Counted from the stretch's first letter, positions 42,399-52,524 are shown. The stretch: 57,531 nucleotides of DNA from Polyangiaceae bacterium (GCA_016933275.1 JAFGBI010000183.1:1-57531); one strand, 5' to 3'. The notes: generated by a model from the letters alone, not told the origin. Made by a program: numbers and translations.

Positions 42399-42905
42399 CT
42401 ACTCCGCTGGCGACGCTGGAGGGGGTGCCGGTGGATCGCCGACCGGAGCAGCGCTGGGGGCTCCCTCGACGAACTCGATGAAGGACATCGGCGCGTTGTC
42501 ACCATGACGTCGGCCAACCTTGATAATCCTGGTGTAGCCGCCGCGGCGGTTCTGAAAGCGCTTCGCGAGATCCACGAAGACCTTCTCTACGAGGTCGATC
42601 TTGCGGCTCTCTCCGTTCTTCTCGACCACGCCGAAGCGCCGCAGAAACTGGCTCACCCGCTGGACCGCGGCCTGGCGCCGCGCCCGATCCGCCAAGCTTA
42701 GCTCCGCCAGCGGCGTGTAGGCGACCGCTCCGAGCCGCACCGCCTGGGTGATCAACCGCTCTGCCACGCGACGTAGTTCTTTGGCCTTGGCATCGGTAGT
42801 CTCGATGCGCTCGTGCGTGACGAGGTTCGCCGCCAACGCTCGGAACATTGCCCGACGGTGACTCGTGTTCCGACTGAATTGTCGTCCCGCTTTACCGTGT
42901 CGCAT
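42399..42905 (-). CDS. rplQ: Ribosomal protein L17
   Basis: 168 aa. The start [20 protein letters not shown] is the L17 signature. L17 lines the peptide exit tunnel on the 50S subunit. About 25 C-terminal residues ([19 protein letters not shown]) are an extra low-complexity tail. It is the last gene of the cluster. A palindrome TGACCGGTCA (42388-42397) sits just past the stop. Confidence 0.97.
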   Translation of the reverse strand: MRHGKAGRQFSRNTSHRRAMFRALAANLVTHERIETTDAKAKELRRVAERLITQAVRLGAVAYTPLAELSLADRARRQAAVQRVSQFLRRFGVVEKNGESRKIDLVEKVFVDLAKRFQNRRGGYTRIIKVGRRHGDNAPMSFIEFVEGAPSAAPVGDPPAPPPASPAE

Positions 42906-42980
42906 CGTCTGCTCCTACCGCCCGATCGGGCCTCCAGGTGGGTCTCCGTCGATCTCCCGTGCGCCTCGACAGCGGGCCGA

Positions 42981-44006
42981 TCAGCCCTGTGCTTGTTGCT
43001 GCTTCCAACGCTCGACCATCTGTGGCCAATTGTCGAACTTCATCCCGAGTCCCAGCCCCATCGTGGCCAGGATCTCCTTGATCTCCTTCAGCGACTTTCG
43101 GCCGAAGTTCTTGGTCTTGAGCATGTCCTGCTCACTCTTCTGGACGAGCTCACCGATCAGCGTGATGTTGGCGTTCTGGAGGCAGTTCGCCGAACGCACA
43201 CTGAGCTCGAGTTCGTCGACCGAACGGAAAAGGTTCTCGTTGAGAGGCTCCTCCTCCTGACCCAGCGACTGGTACGGAGTCTCTTCGGCCTCCTCGAAAT
43301 TGATCCAGATACTGAGCTGTTCCTTGAGGATCTTCGCGGCGAACGCCACGCCGTCCGAGGGCTTCACCGAGCCGTTGGTCCACACCTCGAGGACCAGCTT
43401 GTCGTAGTCCGTCACCTGGCCGACGCGCGCATTCTGCACCGTGTAGTTGACCTTGCGTATCGGCGCGAACAGGGCGTCGATCGGGATCGTCCCGATCGCC
43501 ATCGTGGGGCTCTTGTTGCGCTCCGCGGGCACATAGCCCCGGCCCACGTTGACCGTGAACTCCATGCAGAGGGGGCCCTTCTTGTCGAGGGTCGCGATAT
43601 GCTTCTCGGGGTTTAGCACCGTGAGGCCGTCGACGAGCTGGATGTCCCCGGCGCGGACGGGCCCCGGCCCCTCCTTCTCGAGCCGGATGGTGAACGACCG
43701 AGGAGACTCCGCCTTCAGCACCACCTCTTTGAGGTTGAGGATGATGTCCGTGACGTCCTCCACCACGTCAGGAATGGTCGTAAACTCGTGGACCGCGCCC
43801 TCGATACGAATGGCGGTGATCGCCGCACCCTGAAGGGACGCCAACAGCACGCGACGCAGCGAGTTGCCCACCGTGATGCCGAAACCACGCTCCAGCGGCT
43901 CGCAGGTGAACTTCCCATAGAAGGGGGTGGCGGTCTCCGGGTCGAGCGTGATCGCCTTGGGGCGGATCAGGTCGCGCCAGTTGCGGCTCATTATCTGCGT
44001 GATCAT
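42981..44006 (-). CDS. rpoA: RNA polymerase alpha subunit
   Basis: 341 aa. ATG 44006 has AGGAGA upstream. The N-terminal assembly domain ([20 protein letters not shown]) and the C-terminal domain for UP elements and activators ([36 protein letters not shown]) are both complete. A 209-bp gap separates it from rpsD, longer than elsewhere in the alpha part; no clear promoter was found in it. Confidence 0.98.
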   Translation of the reverse strand: MITQIMSRNWRDLIRPKAITLDPETATPFYGKFTCEPLERGFGITVGNSLRRVLLASLQGAAITAIRIEGAVHEFTTIPDVVEDVTDIILNLKEVVLKAESPRSFTIRLEKEGPGPVRAGDIQLVDGLTVLNPEKHIATLDKKGPLCMEFTVNVGRGYVPAERNKSPTMAIGTIPIDALFAPIRKVNYTVQNARVGQVTDYDKLVLEVWTNGSVKPSDGVAFAAKILKEQLSIWINFEEAEETPYQSLGQEEEPLNENLFRSVDELELSVRSANCLQNANITLIGELVQKSEQDMLKTKNFGRKSLKEIKEILATMGLGLGMKFDNWPQMVERWKQQQAQG

Positions 44007-44215
44007 CCGGATCTCCTGGGCTCGAGGTTCGCGCGATCGTCCCGGGCGCCCCGAGGAATCCGCTCCGCCAGGGTGCCCCGCGATCTGCCCGCGTGGTTCG
44101 ATTGAAACCTAAGTTCGGTCGAGGGATACGTGGATTTCGAAGAGGGCCGGGTCCTCGCCGGCAGGCCGGTCAGCCAAAAGGTGGCCTTGACGCTGCCGTG
44201 ACCCGCGGAGCGATC

Positions 44216-44845
44216 TCAGCGCGAGTAATACTCGACGACCAGCTGCTCCCTCACGAGCGGCTCGTTCATCTCTTCACGCACGGGGAGGGACTTGAAGACA
44301 CCGGTCAAGGTCTCCTTGTCCACCTCTACCCAGCTCGCCCGCGGCCGAGTGTCGGCTGCGGCGAGGGCCGTCTGCACGAAAGCAATCTGCCGGCTCGACT
44401 CGCGGAGCGAGACCTTGTCGCCAACGTTGACCCGGTAGCTCGGGATGTTCACGCGCCTGCCGTTGACCAGGATGTGGTTGTGGCGGACGAGCTGGCGGCC
44501 CTGGGCGCGAGTGATCGCGAAACCCATGCGGTGCACGACGTTGTCCAAGCGGCGCTCGAGGATGCCCAGCATCTCCTCGCCCGTCCGACCCTTCATACTC
44601 GAGGCCTGCGCGTAGTAGCTGCGGAACTGCTCCTCGAGCAGCCCGTAGATGCGACGCGTCTTCTGCTTCTCCCGAAGACGCAGCGCATACTCACTCAGCT
44701 TCACGCGACCTTGACCGTGCTGACCGGGCGGGTAGGGCCGCCGGGAGAAGGCACACTTCTCGCTGAAGCAACGCTCTCCCTTCAGGTAGAGCTTGGTACC
44801 TTCGCGACGACAGAGCTTGCAGACTGCACCGATGTAGCGCGCCAT
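44216..44845 (-). CDS. rpsD: Ribosomal protein S4 (zinc form)
   Basis: 209 aa. It starts 16S rRNA folding and is a known translational repressor of the alpha operon in E. coli. The zinc cysteines C9, C12, C26 and C31 are all present. The S4 RNA-binding domain appears as RRLDNVVHRMGFAITRAQGR, then VRHNHILVNGRRVNIPSY. Confidence 0.98.
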   Translation of the reverse strand: MARYIGAVCKLCRREGTKLYLKGERCFSEKCAFSRRPYPPGQHGQGRVKLSEYALRLREKQKTRRIYGLLEEQFRSYYAQASSMKGRTGEEMLGILERRLDNVVHRMGFAITRAQGRQLVRHNHILVNGRRVNIPSYRVNVGDKVSLRESSRQIAFVQTALAAADTRPRASWVEVDKETLTGVFKSLPVREEMNEPLVREQLVVEYYSR

Positions 44846-44857
44846 GGCTGTCTCTCC

Positions 44858-45250
44858 TCACACCCGACGACGCTTCGGCGGCCGGCACCCGTTGTGGGGG
44901 ATCGGCGTCACGTCCCGGATCAAAGTCACGCGGAAGCCCGCTTGGGTCAACGCGCGCAATGCACTCTCGCGCCCAGCTCCCGGCCCCTTCACGAACACCG
45001 CCACCGAGCGCATCCCGTGCTCCATCGCACGTCGGGCGGCCTCTTCCGCCGCGAGCTGCGCCGCGAACGGGGTGCTCTTTCGCGAGCCCTTGAACCCGCG
45101 CGCCCCAGAGCTCGCCCAAGAGACGGCGTTTCCGTTGAGGTCGGTGATGGTGACGATGGTGTTGTTGAACGTCGACTTGATGTGGGCAATGCCCGTGCCG
45201 ATGTTCTTCTTGACGACCTTCTTGACTGTCCGCTTCTTCGGTTGTGCCAT
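44858..45250 (-). CDS. rpsK: Ribosomal protein S11
   Basis: 130 aa. It lies on the 30S platform near mRNA exit. Visible: [35 protein letters not shown] and the C-terminal [20 protein letters not shown]. 12 bp before rpsD. Confidence 0.98.
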   Translation of the reverse strand: MAQPKKRTVKKVVKKNIGTGIAHIKSTFNNTIVTITDLNGNAVSWASSGARGFKGSRKSTPFAAQLAAEEAARRAMEHGMRSVAVFVKGPGAGRESALRALTQAGFRVTLIRDVTPIPHNGCRPPKRRRV

Positions 45251-45319
45251 CTCGGGTGCCTTGAGCTCTGGAATCCGGGGCGAGCCGCGCTCGTCGTATC
45301 CGTCGGCGATTCGCGCGCG

Positions 45320-45685
45320 CTACTTGCGCCGCGCCATCCCCTTGCGCGGTCCCTTCCGGGTCCGTGCGTTGGTGTGGGTGCGCTGTCCGTTCACGGGCAA
45401 GCCCTTGCGGTGGCGCAGGCCGCGGTAGCAGCCGAGATCCATGAGCCGCTTGATGTTGGCCTGGATGTCGCGCCGGAGGTCGCCCTCGACGCGAAAATCG
45501 GCTTCGATGGTGTCGCGAATCGCCTTCACCTCGACATCGGTGAGCTCGTCGACCTTCTTCGTCTCTGGCACACCGGCCCTCTTGCAGATCGTGAGCGCAT
45601 TCCGGTGACCGATGCCAAAGATGTACGGAAGCGCAAAGGCGATGGCCTTGCGACGCGGAAGATCGACTCCTGCGATACGTGCCAT
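45320..45685 (-). CDS. rpsM: Ribosomal protein S13
   Basis: 121 aa. It sits in the 30S head, contacting 23S rRNA and L5 across the subunit bridge. [19 protein letters not shown] at the start and [20 protein letters not shown] near the end are diagnostic. Confidence 0.98.
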   Translation of the reverse strand: MARIAGVDLPRRKAIAFALPYIFGIGHRNALTICKRAGVPETKKVDELTDVEVKAIRDTIEADFRVEGDLRRDIQANIKRLMDLGCYRGLRHRKGLPVNGQRTHTNARTRKGPRKGMARRK

Positions 45686-45695
45686 GGTCTCGTTC

Positions 45696-45809
45696 CTATC
45701 CTTGCCGCTGCTTGTGGCGGGGGTTGGTGCAGATCACTCGCACCACGCCGTGACGCTTGATGATCTTGCACTTGTCGCAAATCTTTTTGACGCTGGGACG
45801 CACCTTCAT
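45696..45809 (-). CDS. rpmJ: Ribosomal protein L36 (zinc form)
   Basis: 37 aa, read directly from the DNA: it begins [20 protein letters not shown] and ends NPRHKQRQG. Zinc ligands C11, C14, C27 and H32 are complete. AGAGG lies upstream, at the end of infA. 10 bp before rpsM. Confidence 0.96.
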   Translation of the reverse strand: MKVRPSVKKICDKCKIIKRHGVVRVICTNPRHKQRQG

Positions 45810-45819
45810 GGCCGTGCCT

Positions 45820-46050
45820 CTAGAATTTCTTCAGGATCTGTCCGCGGTGAGGATCGTAGGGGGAGATTCGAACCAGGACGCCGTCGCCAGCGATGAACCG
45901 CACCGTCCCGTGGCGAGACGGGGCAGAGAGGCCTGCGCGCACGGTCCGTCCATCTTCGAGCCGGACGAGAAACATGGCGCGGGGCAGGATCTCCGTGATC
46001 GTGCCACGACTGGCTGCCTTTTCTTCCGTTGCTGGGGTCTCCTGGTTCAG
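45820..46050 (-). CDS. infA: Translation initiation factor IF-1 with non-canonical start
   Basis: IF-1 blocks the ribosomal A site during initiation. The frame contains [20 protein letters not shown] and ends [14 protein letters not shown], the OB-fold core of IF-1 (E. coli GTVLETLPNTMFRVELENG and SPYDLSKGRIVF-like). No ATG, GTG or TTG precedes the core in frame. CTG 46050 overlaps the adk stop as CTGA and gives 76 aa. ACG 46029 has AGGAG at a 9-nt distance and gives 69 aa. The usual KMRK loop after the third strand is replaced by SASPRHGTV, so the protein is divergent. Standard gene callers would miss it or start it at the internal Met. Confidence 0.8.
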   Translation of the reverse strand: MNQETPATEEKAASRGTITEILPRAMFLVRLEDGRTVRAGLSAPSRHGTVRFIAGDGVLVRISPYDPHRGQILKKF

Positions 46051-46673
46051 GTCTTGCCGAGCGCCTGAAGGATGCGGGCCAGCACCTCGGCGGGCGTGCC
46101 CACGCCATCGACGCGGCGTAGCAGATTGAGCTTCTGGTAGTGGGGAAGAAGCGCGGCCGTCATCGCCTCGTACTCGTCGAGGCGTTTGGCCACCGTTTCC
46201 TCGCGGTCGTCGGCCCGATGTTCGAGCTCGATACCCGGGGGCGGGGGATTGTACTTGAGGTGGTAGATCTGTCCAGTTCGTTTGTCGGTGCGGCGGAGGG
46301 TGGCTCGCTCCACCAGCAGCCCCCGTTCCACGTCGATCTGTAGTACCGCATCCAACGCCAACCCTCGTCGGCTCAGCAGGGCAGCGAGCGCCTCGGCCTG
46401 AGGGACGGTTCTCGGAAATCCGTCCAGAATGAAACCGGCCTGGGCGTCCTCGGCGGTGAGCCGCTCGTCCACTAGGCCAATCACCACTTCGTCGGGAACC
46501 AGCTTCCCGGCGGCCATGTACTGGTCCGCTGCGAGCCCGAGCGGGGTCCCCGCGGCTCGTGCCGCGCGAAGCATGTCACCGGTCGAGATCTTCGGGACCT
46601 GCAGGCGCTCGCACAACACCGCGGCCTGCGTTCCTTTGCCACTGGCGGGCGGTCCAACGAGGACGAGTCGCAT
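46047..46673 (-). CDS. adk: Adenylate kinase
   Basis: 208 aa. It interconverts ATP, AMP and ADP. ATG 46673 follows AAGGAG; an upstream ATG at 46703 lies before that site. P-loop GPPASGKGT (7-15), AMP site TGDMLRAA, and DGFPRTVPQAEAL. The LID region (RRTDKRTGQIYHLKYNPPP) has no zinc cysteines. Its TGA overlaps the proposed infA CTG. Confidence 0.96.
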   Translation of the reverse strand: MRLVLVGPPASGKGTQAAVLCERLQVPKISTGDMLRAARAAGTPLGLAADQYMAAGKLVPDEVVIGLVDERLTAEDAQAGFILDGFPRTVPQAEALAALLSRRGLALDAVLQIDVERGLLVERATLRRTDKRTGQIYHLKYNPPPPGIELEHRADDREETVAKRLDEYEAMTAALLPHYQKLNLLRRVDGVGTPAEVLARILQALGKT

Positions 46674-46706
46674 CTTCACCTTCTCCTTGCCCTGACCATT
46701 CACCGA

Positions 46707-48038
46707 CTATGCCGGTCGCCTGCCACTCAGGCGGCTGGTACGGGGACCCGTGAGGCCCTCGTAGCTGCGGGTAATGAGGTGCCCTTCGATCTGGTTCACG
46801 GTCTCCAAGGCGACGCCCACGATGATGATGAGGCTGGTGCCGCCGAACTGAAACGGAACCCGGAAGTAGCCAGCGATGATGGATGGCACGACGCAGATCG
46901 CGGCCAGATAGATGGCGCCGCCCACCGTGATCCGCGAGGTCACCCGATCGATGTACTCGGCCGTCTGCCGGCCGGGGCGGATCCCTGGGATGTTGGCGGA
47001 CTGCTTCTTGAGATTGTCCGCGACGTCCACCGGCTGGAAGGTGACCGCCGTGTAGAAGAACGCGAAGAAGATGATCAACCCAGCATAGAGCGAGTTAAAC
47101 ATCCAATCGCCGCGGTTCAGAAGCGCGCTGAAGAAGTTCATCCCTGGGATGTTGAAGTTCGCCAGGGTGGACGGGAACATGAGCAAGCTCGAGGCGAAGA
47201 TGGGAGGGATCATGCTCGCCATGTTCACCTTCAGCGGGAGGTGGGCGCTCTGCTCCCCGTAGATCCGACGCCCGACCTGACGGCGCGCGTACTGGATGGG
47301 GATCTGCCGCTGTGCCCTCTCGAAGAACACCACCGTCGCGAGACTGACCAAGACCATGGCCCCGATGATCGCCACCGTGAGGGGCTGCACCTCGCCCCCG
47401 GTCGACTGCCAGTACTGAGCCACTGCCGGCGGGATGCCGGCGACGATGCCAGCGAAGATGATGAGTGAGATCCCGTTCCCCACTCCGCGGTCCGTAATCT
47501 GTTCGCCGAGCCACATGATCAGCGTGGTGCCCGTCGTCAGCGAGAGCACGGTGAGGAGCCGGAAGGACCAGCCAGGCTCGTTCACGACATCGCCGACCGC
47601 ACCGCCGCCCATCGACTGGTTGTTGAGGCCCTCCAGATACATCGCTACGCCAAAGGACTGGAACGCCGAAAGGACCAAGGTGCCGTAGCGGGTGTACTGC
47701 TCGAGCTTGCGCCGCCCGGACTCCCCCTCCTTCCGCATCTCCTCCACCTGCTTACTCACCATGCCCAAGAGCTGCATGATGATGCTGCAGGAGATGTACG
47801 GCATGATGCCGAGGGCAAAGATGGAGAGGTTCTCGAGCGCGCCGCCGGAAAACAAATTGAAGAGCCCCATGAGCCCCCCCTGGCGGCTCATGATGTCCTT
47901 CATCACGGTGCGGTCGACGCCTGGTGTCGTGATGAACACCCCGACGCGGTAGACGGCGAGCAGCCCAAGCGTGAAGGCGATGCGGCGCCGCAGCTCTGGC
48001 ACCCGGAAGATGTTGGAGAAGCCCTGGAAGACCGCCAT
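46707..48038 (-). CDS. secY: Preprotein translocase subunit SecY
   Basis: 443 aa, ten membrane helices. It is the pore of the Sec channel. FTLGLLAVYRVGVFITTPGV at helix 1, GNGISLIIFAGIVAGIP, and FYTAVTFQPVDVADNLKKQS near helix 9 are clear. It lies between rplO and adk as in most bacteria. Confidence 0.97.
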   Translation of the reverse strand: MAVFQGFSNIFRVPELRRRIAFTLGLLAVYRVGVFITTPGVDRTVMKDIMSRQGGLMGLFNLFSGGALENLSIFALGIMPYISCSIIMQLLGMVSKQVEEMRKEGESGRRKLEQYTRYGTLVLSAFQSFGVAMYLEGLNNQSMGGGAVGDVVNEPGWSFRLLTVLSLTTGTTLIMWLGEQITDRGVGNGISLIIFAGIVAGIPPAVAQYWQSTGGEVQPLTVAIIGAMVLVSLATVVFFERAQRQIPIQYARRQVGRRIYGEQSAHLPLKVNMASMIPPIFASSLLMFPSTLANFNIPGMNFFSALLNRGDWMFNSLYAGLIIFFAFFYTAVTFQPVDVADNLKKQSANIPGIRPGRQTAEYIDRVTSRITVGGAIYLAAICVVPSIIAGYFRVPFQFGGTSLIIIVGVALETVNQIEGHLITRSYEGLTGPRTSRLSGRRPA

Positions 48039-48140
48039 GAGGAGCTACCTATGCACCAAGACTTGGTAAATTCCCGTCAATCGGTCGCCCGTGCCTGCTC
48101 TGTTCCGTTCTTCTCCGAGCCCGCAAATCCTACCCAACCA

Positions 48141-48638
48141 TCACGAAGCGCCTGGGGGCGTCGGCTCGGCCGCGGGTTCCTCGGTCGGCTCGCTGGCGAT
48201 CGCCTGACCGCCCGCGCGCTGGATCTTCTCAACCGCGCTCTTGCTGAAGGCGTGGACCGTCACCGTAAGGTTCCGGGTAAGCTCACCGTCGCCCAGGATC
48301 TTGATCCGGACGTCGCGCCCCTGCACCAGACGAACCTCACGAAGCTTCGCCTCGTCGACCGCGGTCCCCGCCTCGAACCGCTCGAGCTCGCCGACGTTGA
48401 TCGCGATCGTCCGGACGGGAAACGGCGGGTTGAAGCCGCGCTTGGGGAGACGCCGCTGCAGCGGGGTCTGGCCGCCCTGAAAATGCAGCTTGTTGATGTT
48501 GCCGCCCGAGCGCGCCTTCTGGCCCTTCTGCCCGCGGCCTGCGGTCTTGCCGAGGCGTGAACCGACACCGCGACCCACGCGCTTCTCGGAGTGGCGAGCA
48601 CCGGCGGGCGGCGCGAGGCGCGAAAGAATGTCGCTCAT
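48141..48638 (-). CDS. rplO: Ribosomal protein L15
   Basis: 165 aa. A late 50S assembly protein. ATG 48638 overlaps the rpmD stop. The Gly/Lys-rich N-terminal part (GRGVGSRLGKTAGRGQKGQK, GGQTPLQRRLPKRGF) is typical. About 20 extra Glu/Pro/Ala residues close the C terminus. Confidence 0.96.
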   Translation of the reverse strand: MSDILSRLAPPAGARHSEKRVGRGVGSRLGKTAGRGQKGQKARSGGNINKLHFQGGQTPLQRRLPKRGFNPPFPVRTIAINVGELERFEAGTAVDEAKLREVRLVQGRDVRIKILGDGELTRNLTVTVHAFSKSAVEKIQRAGGQAIASEPTEEPAAEPTPPGAS

Positions 48639-48823
48639 TGCTTCAGCTCCTCCACCTCGATGAGGTGCATCACCTTCTTGATCATCCCCCGGAACGAGGG
48701 CGTGTTGTCCACGGTGACCGAGGACCCAGGGCCGCGCAGACCAAGACCCTTGAGCACGCGGCGCTGTGGATAGGGACGGTTGATCTCGCTTCGCACCTGG
48801 CGCACCTGGAGCTTCCCGGTCAT
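48635..48823 (-). CDS. rpmD: Ribosomal protein L30
   Basis: 62 aa, normal size. It begins [20 protein letters not shown] and continues with [20 protein letters not shown]. It overlaps both neighbours by 4 nt. L30 is sometimes lost in bacteria; here it is intact. Confidence 0.95.
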   Translation of the reverse strand: MTGKLQVRQVRSEINRPYPQRRVLKGLGLRGPGSSVTVDNTPSFRGMIKKVMHLIEVEELKQ

Positions 48824-49410
48824 TCGGCACCTCCTGGCTCCACGACGGCACCGGAGACGATGGATGTGGCCTGCGCTGCCTTCGCGGACACCTTGGCGAC
48901 GGGGTAGTCCCACGCGACCTCACTGACGTCGAGGCTCCGATCGGACGCGACGCTCTCGGCCACCCGGAGCATCCGCAGGGCCTCGATCGTGGCGTGGACG
49001 ACGTTGAACTTGTTGGAGGATCCCAGGGATTTGGTGAGGATGTCGTGGATCCCCGCCGACTCGACGACCGCACGAACGGCGCCACCCGCGATCACGCCCG
49101 TCCCCGGAGCGGCAGGGCGCAGGAGCACGCGACCCGCTCCGAACTCCCCCATTGCCTCGTGGGGTACCGTCGCCCCGATCATCGGCACCTTGAACATGTT
49201 CTTCCGAGCCTGGTCGTTGCCCTTTCGGATCGCTTCGGGCACCTCGTTGGCCTTGCCCATGCCAACTCCGACGTGACCCGACTCGTCGCCGACGACGACG
49301 AGGGCCGAGAAGCTGAAGCGTCGCCCGCCCTTCACCACCTTGGCGACGCGGTTGATGTTGATGACGCGCTCCTTGAGCTTCTCCTCGTCAATCTGCTGAT
49401 CGAAAGCCAT
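48820..49410 (-). CDS. rpsE: Ribosomal protein S5
   Basis: 196 aa from ATG 49410. S5 affects decoding accuracy and mRNA unwinding. [40 protein letters not shown] and [20 protein letters not shown] are the family core. Confidence 0.97.
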   Translation of the reverse strand: MAFDQQIDEEKLKERVININRVAKVVKGGRRFSFSALVVVGDESGHVGVGMGKANEVPEAIRKGNDQARKNMFKVPMIGATVPHEAMGEFGAGRVLLRPAAPGTGVIAGGAVRAVVESAGIHDILTKSLGSSNKFNVVHATIEALRMLRVAESVASDRSLDVSEVAWDYPVAKVSAKAAQATSIVSGAVVEPGGAE

Positions 49411-49477
49411 TTGATTGATCCCGTTCGTCTTGGGGGTGCCTAGCATTCGCGCCGCCGCGCGTGGCGCACATCGTCCT

Positions 49478-49834
49478 TCAGAATTGCAGTCCTGCCTCGC
49501 GAGCCGCGTCGGCGAGGGCCTTGACGCGACCGTGGTAGCGATAGCCGTTGCGGTCGAAGACCACCTTCAGCACCTTCTTCTCGATGCACATCTTCGCGAT
49601 CAACGCCCCGACCTTCTTCGCAGCCTCGGTCTTCTTGTCCGAGCCGAGGACTCCCTTGAGGTCCGGCGACAGGGTGGACGCAGCCGCGACCGTCCGCATC
49701 GCACTGTCGTCCACGACCTGCGCGTAGATATGCTTCGCGCTCCGGAACACGTTGAGCCGCGGACGTTCGACCGATCCGTTGACCTTGTTGCGGATTCGGA
49801 ACTTGCGGCGCTCTTTCGCAGTGAGCTTGGGCAT
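49478..49834 (-). CDS. rplR: Ribosomal protein L18
   Basis: 118 aa. It binds 5S rRNA with L5. [20 protein letters not shown] and [20 protein letters not shown] mark the fold. 67 bp before rpsE. Confidence 0.97.
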   Translation of the reverse strand: MPKLTAKERRKFRIRNKVNGSVERPRLNVFRSAKHIYAQVVDDSAMRTVAAASTLSPDLKGVLGSDKKTEAAKKVGALIAKMCIEKKVLKVVFDRNGYRYHGRVKALADAAREAGLQF

Positions 49835-49867
49835 CTCGCTCTCCTCGATCCTTGCGGCGCTGAGCCG

Positions 49868-50458
49868 CTACTTCCGGCCCTTCCCAGCCTTGCCGGCCTT
49901 CCGGCGGACGTGCTCGCCCTTGAAGCGAACCCCCTTGCCCCCATAGGGCTCCGCAGGCCGGAAACGACGGATGGTCGCGCAGATCTGACCCAACAGCGCC
50001 TTGTCCGGCGAAGCAAGCTCGATGATCGTTCCCTTGAAGTCCTTGGGCACCTCGCAGGTAACGGAAGGAGGCAGGTCGATCACGCAAGGGTGCGACCGAC
50101 CGACCAGAACGGACAGCGTTCTGCCCTTGAGCTCGGCGCGATAGCCTGTCCCTTGTAGCTCCAGCGTTCGGGAGTACCCTTCCGAGGCACCGCGGACAAG
50201 GTTCGCGACCAGAGCCCGCGCGAGCCCCTGAAGTCGTGGACCATCACTCCCAGGGGCCTCGCTCGCGATGCGCAGCACCCCCCCATCCGCAGCCATGGAG
50301 ACGGTTGGCGGCAGGCTCATGCTGAGCGTTCCCTTCGGCCCTTGCACGTCCACCTGACCACCGATCACGGTTACGGTGACGCCCTTCGGCACCGGAATGG
50401 GCCGCTTGCCGACCCGCGATTGGCGGGTGACCGTGGTCTCGACTGCGTCGGTCGTCAT
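49868..50458 (-). CDS. rplF: Ribosomal protein L6
   Basis: 196 aa from ATG 50458, one base inside the rpsH stop (TGATG). It lies near the GTPase centre of the 50S. SRVGKRPIPVPKGVTVTV at the N terminus, and PEPYGGKGV-type (AEPYGGKGVRFKGEHVRRK) at the C terminus. The N-terminal about 12 residues are additional. Confidence 0.96.
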   Translation of the reverse strand: MTTDAVETTVTRQSRVGKRPIPVPKGVTVTVIGGQVDVQGPKGTLSMSLPPTVSMAADGGVLRIASEAPGSDGPRLQGLARALVANLVRGASEGYSRTLELQGTGYRAELKGRTLSVLVGRSHPCVIDLPPSVTCEVPKDFKGTIIELASPDKALLGQICATIRRFRPAEPYGGKGVRFKGEHVRRKAGKAGKGRK

Positions 50459-50859
50459 CACCACACCTCGCAGAGTAGCTCGCCGCCGATCCTGCGCTTC
50501 CTGGCCTCCCGATCGCTCAGCACCCCCTGCGAGGTGCTCAGGATCGAGACCCCGAGTCCGCTCAGGACGCGGGGGATCTCGTCGTGACCGACGTAGACCC
50601 GACGTCCGGGCCGTGACACCCGGCGCATGCCCATGAACGCAGCGCGGCGATGGGTGTACTTGAGGGTGATCGCGAGGGAGCGGTGCTTGTTCGCACCCCA
50701 CTCCTCCTCGCGCACGTCCGCGATGAAGCCCTCGTGCTTCATGATCTCCGCGATGGCCTTCTTGACCTTACTCGCAGGGACCCGGGTCACGTCGTGGCGC
50801 GCCAGCGCCGCGTTCCGGATTCGTGCCAAGAGGTCTGCGATCGGATCCGTGGTGTTCAT
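50458..50859 (-). CDS. rpsH: Ribosomal protein S8
   Basis: 133 aa. A central 16S binder and the spc operon repressor in E. coli. Starts MNTTDPIADLLARIRNA; ends LSTSQGVLSDREARKRRIGG then ELLCEVW. Confidence 0.97.
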   Translation of the reverse strand: MNTTDPIADLLARIRNAALARHDVTRVPASKVKKAIAEIMKHEGFIADVREEEWGANKHRSLAITLKYTHRRAAFMGMRRVSRPGRRVYVGHDEIPRVLSGLGVSILSTSQGVLSDREARKRRIGGELLCEVW

Positions 50860-50863
50860 GCCG

Positions 50864-51049
50864 TCACCAGCTCGCCTTCGTCACGCCCGGGAGCTCCCCC
50901 CGCAGCGCCAGTACCCTCAAGCAAACGCGGCACAGGTTGAAGTCGCGGTATACCGCCTTCGACCGACCGCAAACGTGACAGCGACTCACGGCTCGCACCC
51001 GGAACTTCGGGGGCCGGTTCAGCTTCGCCCACTGACATGCGCGTGCCAT
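50864..51049 (-). CDS. rpsN: Ribosomal protein S14 (zinc type)
   Basis: 61 aa, the short zinc form. Zinc ligands C24, C27, C40 and C43 (CHVC, CRVC) are all present. It lies in the 30S head. Confidence 0.97.
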   Translation of the reverse strand: MARACQWAKLNRPPKFRVRAVSRCHVCGRSKAVYRDFNLCRVCLRVLALRGELPGVTKASW

Positions 51050-51111
51050 CTCCGCTTCGACTCCTAATTGGGGCTAAATTTCCCTGAGAGGCCTCGTTCT
51101 CCCGAGGAGCC

Positions 51112-51834
51112 TCAAGTCCTGAAGGGCATGCCGAGCATGCCGAGCATTTCCTTCGCCTCTTCGTTCGACTTCGCGGACGTCACGAAGGTGACGTTCATCC
51201 CATGGACGTGCTCGACCTTGTCGAAATCGACCTCGGGAAAAACGATCTGTTCCTTGAGCCCGAGGGTGTAGTTGCCCACCCCATCGAAGGCCCGGGGACT
51301 GACTCCGCGGAAGTCACGGACCCGCGGCAGCCCGAGGTTGATCAGGCGATCCAGGAACTCCCACATCCGCTCGCGGCGCAGGGTCACCGTCACCCCGATC
51401 GACATCCCCTCCCGCAGCTTGAAGTTCGCGATGGACTTCCGAGCCTTCGTGATCACCGGCCGCTGGCCGGTGATCTGGGCGATTTCTTCGACCGTCGAGT
51501 CGAGGAGCTTCGGGTTCTGCACCGCGGCGCCGAGCCCCACGTTGAGCACGATCTTCTCCAGGCGAGGGGCCTGCATACGATTGCGGTACTCGAAGCGCGT
51601 CATCAGCCGGGGCAGGACATCCTTGACGTACCGCTCGCGCAGTCGCGGAGGCGGCACCGGCACCGCGGAGGCGCCATCGGCCTCGGCCGCCTCGGCACCC
51701 TTCGGCGCGCCCTTCTTGGCCGCGGCCTCTCCGCCCTTCTCCTTCTTGGGCTTCGGCTGGCCGCCGCCCTTCGCCTTGGGGGCTTCCTTCTTCTCGGCCT
51801 TCCCTTTGGCCGCGTTCTCGTCCTTCTTGCTCAT
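51112..51834 (-). CDS. rplE: Ribosomal protein L5 with long N-terminal extension
   Basis: 240 aa, against about 180 for the family. L5 binds 5S rRNA and contacts S13. The core starts at [20 protein letters not shown] near residue 63 and is complete ([37 protein letters not shown]). The first about 60 residues are Lys/Ala/Gly-rich and disordered ([16 protein letters not shown]). The start is supported because ATG 51834 overlaps the rplX stop as ATGA. Confidence 0.95.
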   Translation of the reverse strand: MSKKDENAAKGKAEKKEAPKAKGGGQPKPKKEKGGEAAAKKGAPKGAEAAEADGASAVPVPPPRLRERYVKDVLPRLMTRFEYRNRMQAPRLEKIVLNVGLGAAVQNPKLLDSTVEEIAQITGQRPVITKARKSIANFKLREGMSIGVTVTLRRERMWEFLDRLINLGLPRVRDFRGVSPRAFDGVGNYTLGLKEQIVFPEVDFDKVEHVHGMNVTFVTSAKSNEEAKEMLGMLGMPFRT

Positions 51835-52154
51835 GTCTGCACCCTGCGCGGAAGGACCGCTCCGCTCTTAGCGACGCGGACCTTCTTGCCCTCACGGACC
51901 TCGTACCGGACACGCGTGCGCTTGCCGCTCTCGGGATCCACGAGCATCACCTTGCTCCAGCGGATCGGCGCCTCGACCTCGAGAATCCCCCCCGCGCGCT
52001 GGGGCGTGGCCTTGAGGTGGCGCTTGACGGTGTTGACGCCTTCGATGACGACCGACTCCCGTTCCGGAAGGACGCGAACGACCTTGCCGCGCGTGTTTCG
52101 GTGGTTGCCGCTGATGACGATCACCTCGTCTCCAACCTGTACTCGCCTCATCAC
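51831..52154 (-). CDS. rplX: Ribosomal protein L24
   Basis: 107 aa. It initiates 50S assembly. The KOW motif is at the start ([20 protein letters not shown]), followed by [20 protein letters not shown]. It overlaps rplN and rplE by 4 nt each. Confidence 0.96.
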   Translation of the reverse strand: MMRRVQVGDEVIVISGNHRNTRGKVVRVLPERESVVIEGVNTVKRHLKATPQRAGGILEVEAPIRWSKVMLVDPESGKRTRVRYEVREGKKVRVAKSGAVLPRRVQT

Positions 52155-52519
52155 AACACCTCCGGCGCGAGAGACACGATCTTCATGAAACGCTTCGCCC
52201 GGAGCTCACGGGCGACTGGCCCGAAGATGCGGGTGCCGATCGGCTCGTTCTGGTTGTTGATGAGGACGGCGCTGTTCTCGTCGAACTTGATGTAGCTGCC
52301 GTCGGGACGACGGTACTCGCGCCGGCAACGGACCACGACCGCCTTCGCGGTGTCGCCCTTCTTCACCTTGCTGTTGGGCATCGCCTCTTTGATGCTGACG
52401 ACGACGACGTCTCCCAACTGCGCATATCGACGCCGGGATCCACCCAGCACCTTGAGGCATTTGACGAGCTTCGCCCCGGAGTTGTCGGCCACCGCGAGAA
52501 TGCTTTCCGTCTGGATCAT
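52151..52519 (-). CDS. rplN: Ribosomal protein L14
   Basis: 122 aa. Forms an intersubunit bridge and binds Rsf[41 protein letters not shown] and [20 protein letters not shown] are diagnostic. Confidence 0.98.
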   Translation of the reverse strand: MIQTESILAVADNSGAKLVKCLKVLGGSRRRYAQLGDVVVVSIKEAMPNSKVKKGDTAKAVVVRCRREYRRPDGSYIKFDENSAVLINNQNEPIGTRIFGPVARELRAKRFMKIVSLAPEVL

Positions 52520-52524
52520 GGGTC

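Noticed and set aside
44093..45760. 555-aa plus-strand frame over rpsD, rpsK and rpsM
   Set aside because: Runs antisense through three certain ribosomal genes.
45864..45876. Sequence like a tRNA T-loop (GATTCGAACC)
   Set aside because: It lies inside infA and encodes conserved IF-1 residues; no cloverleaf around it.
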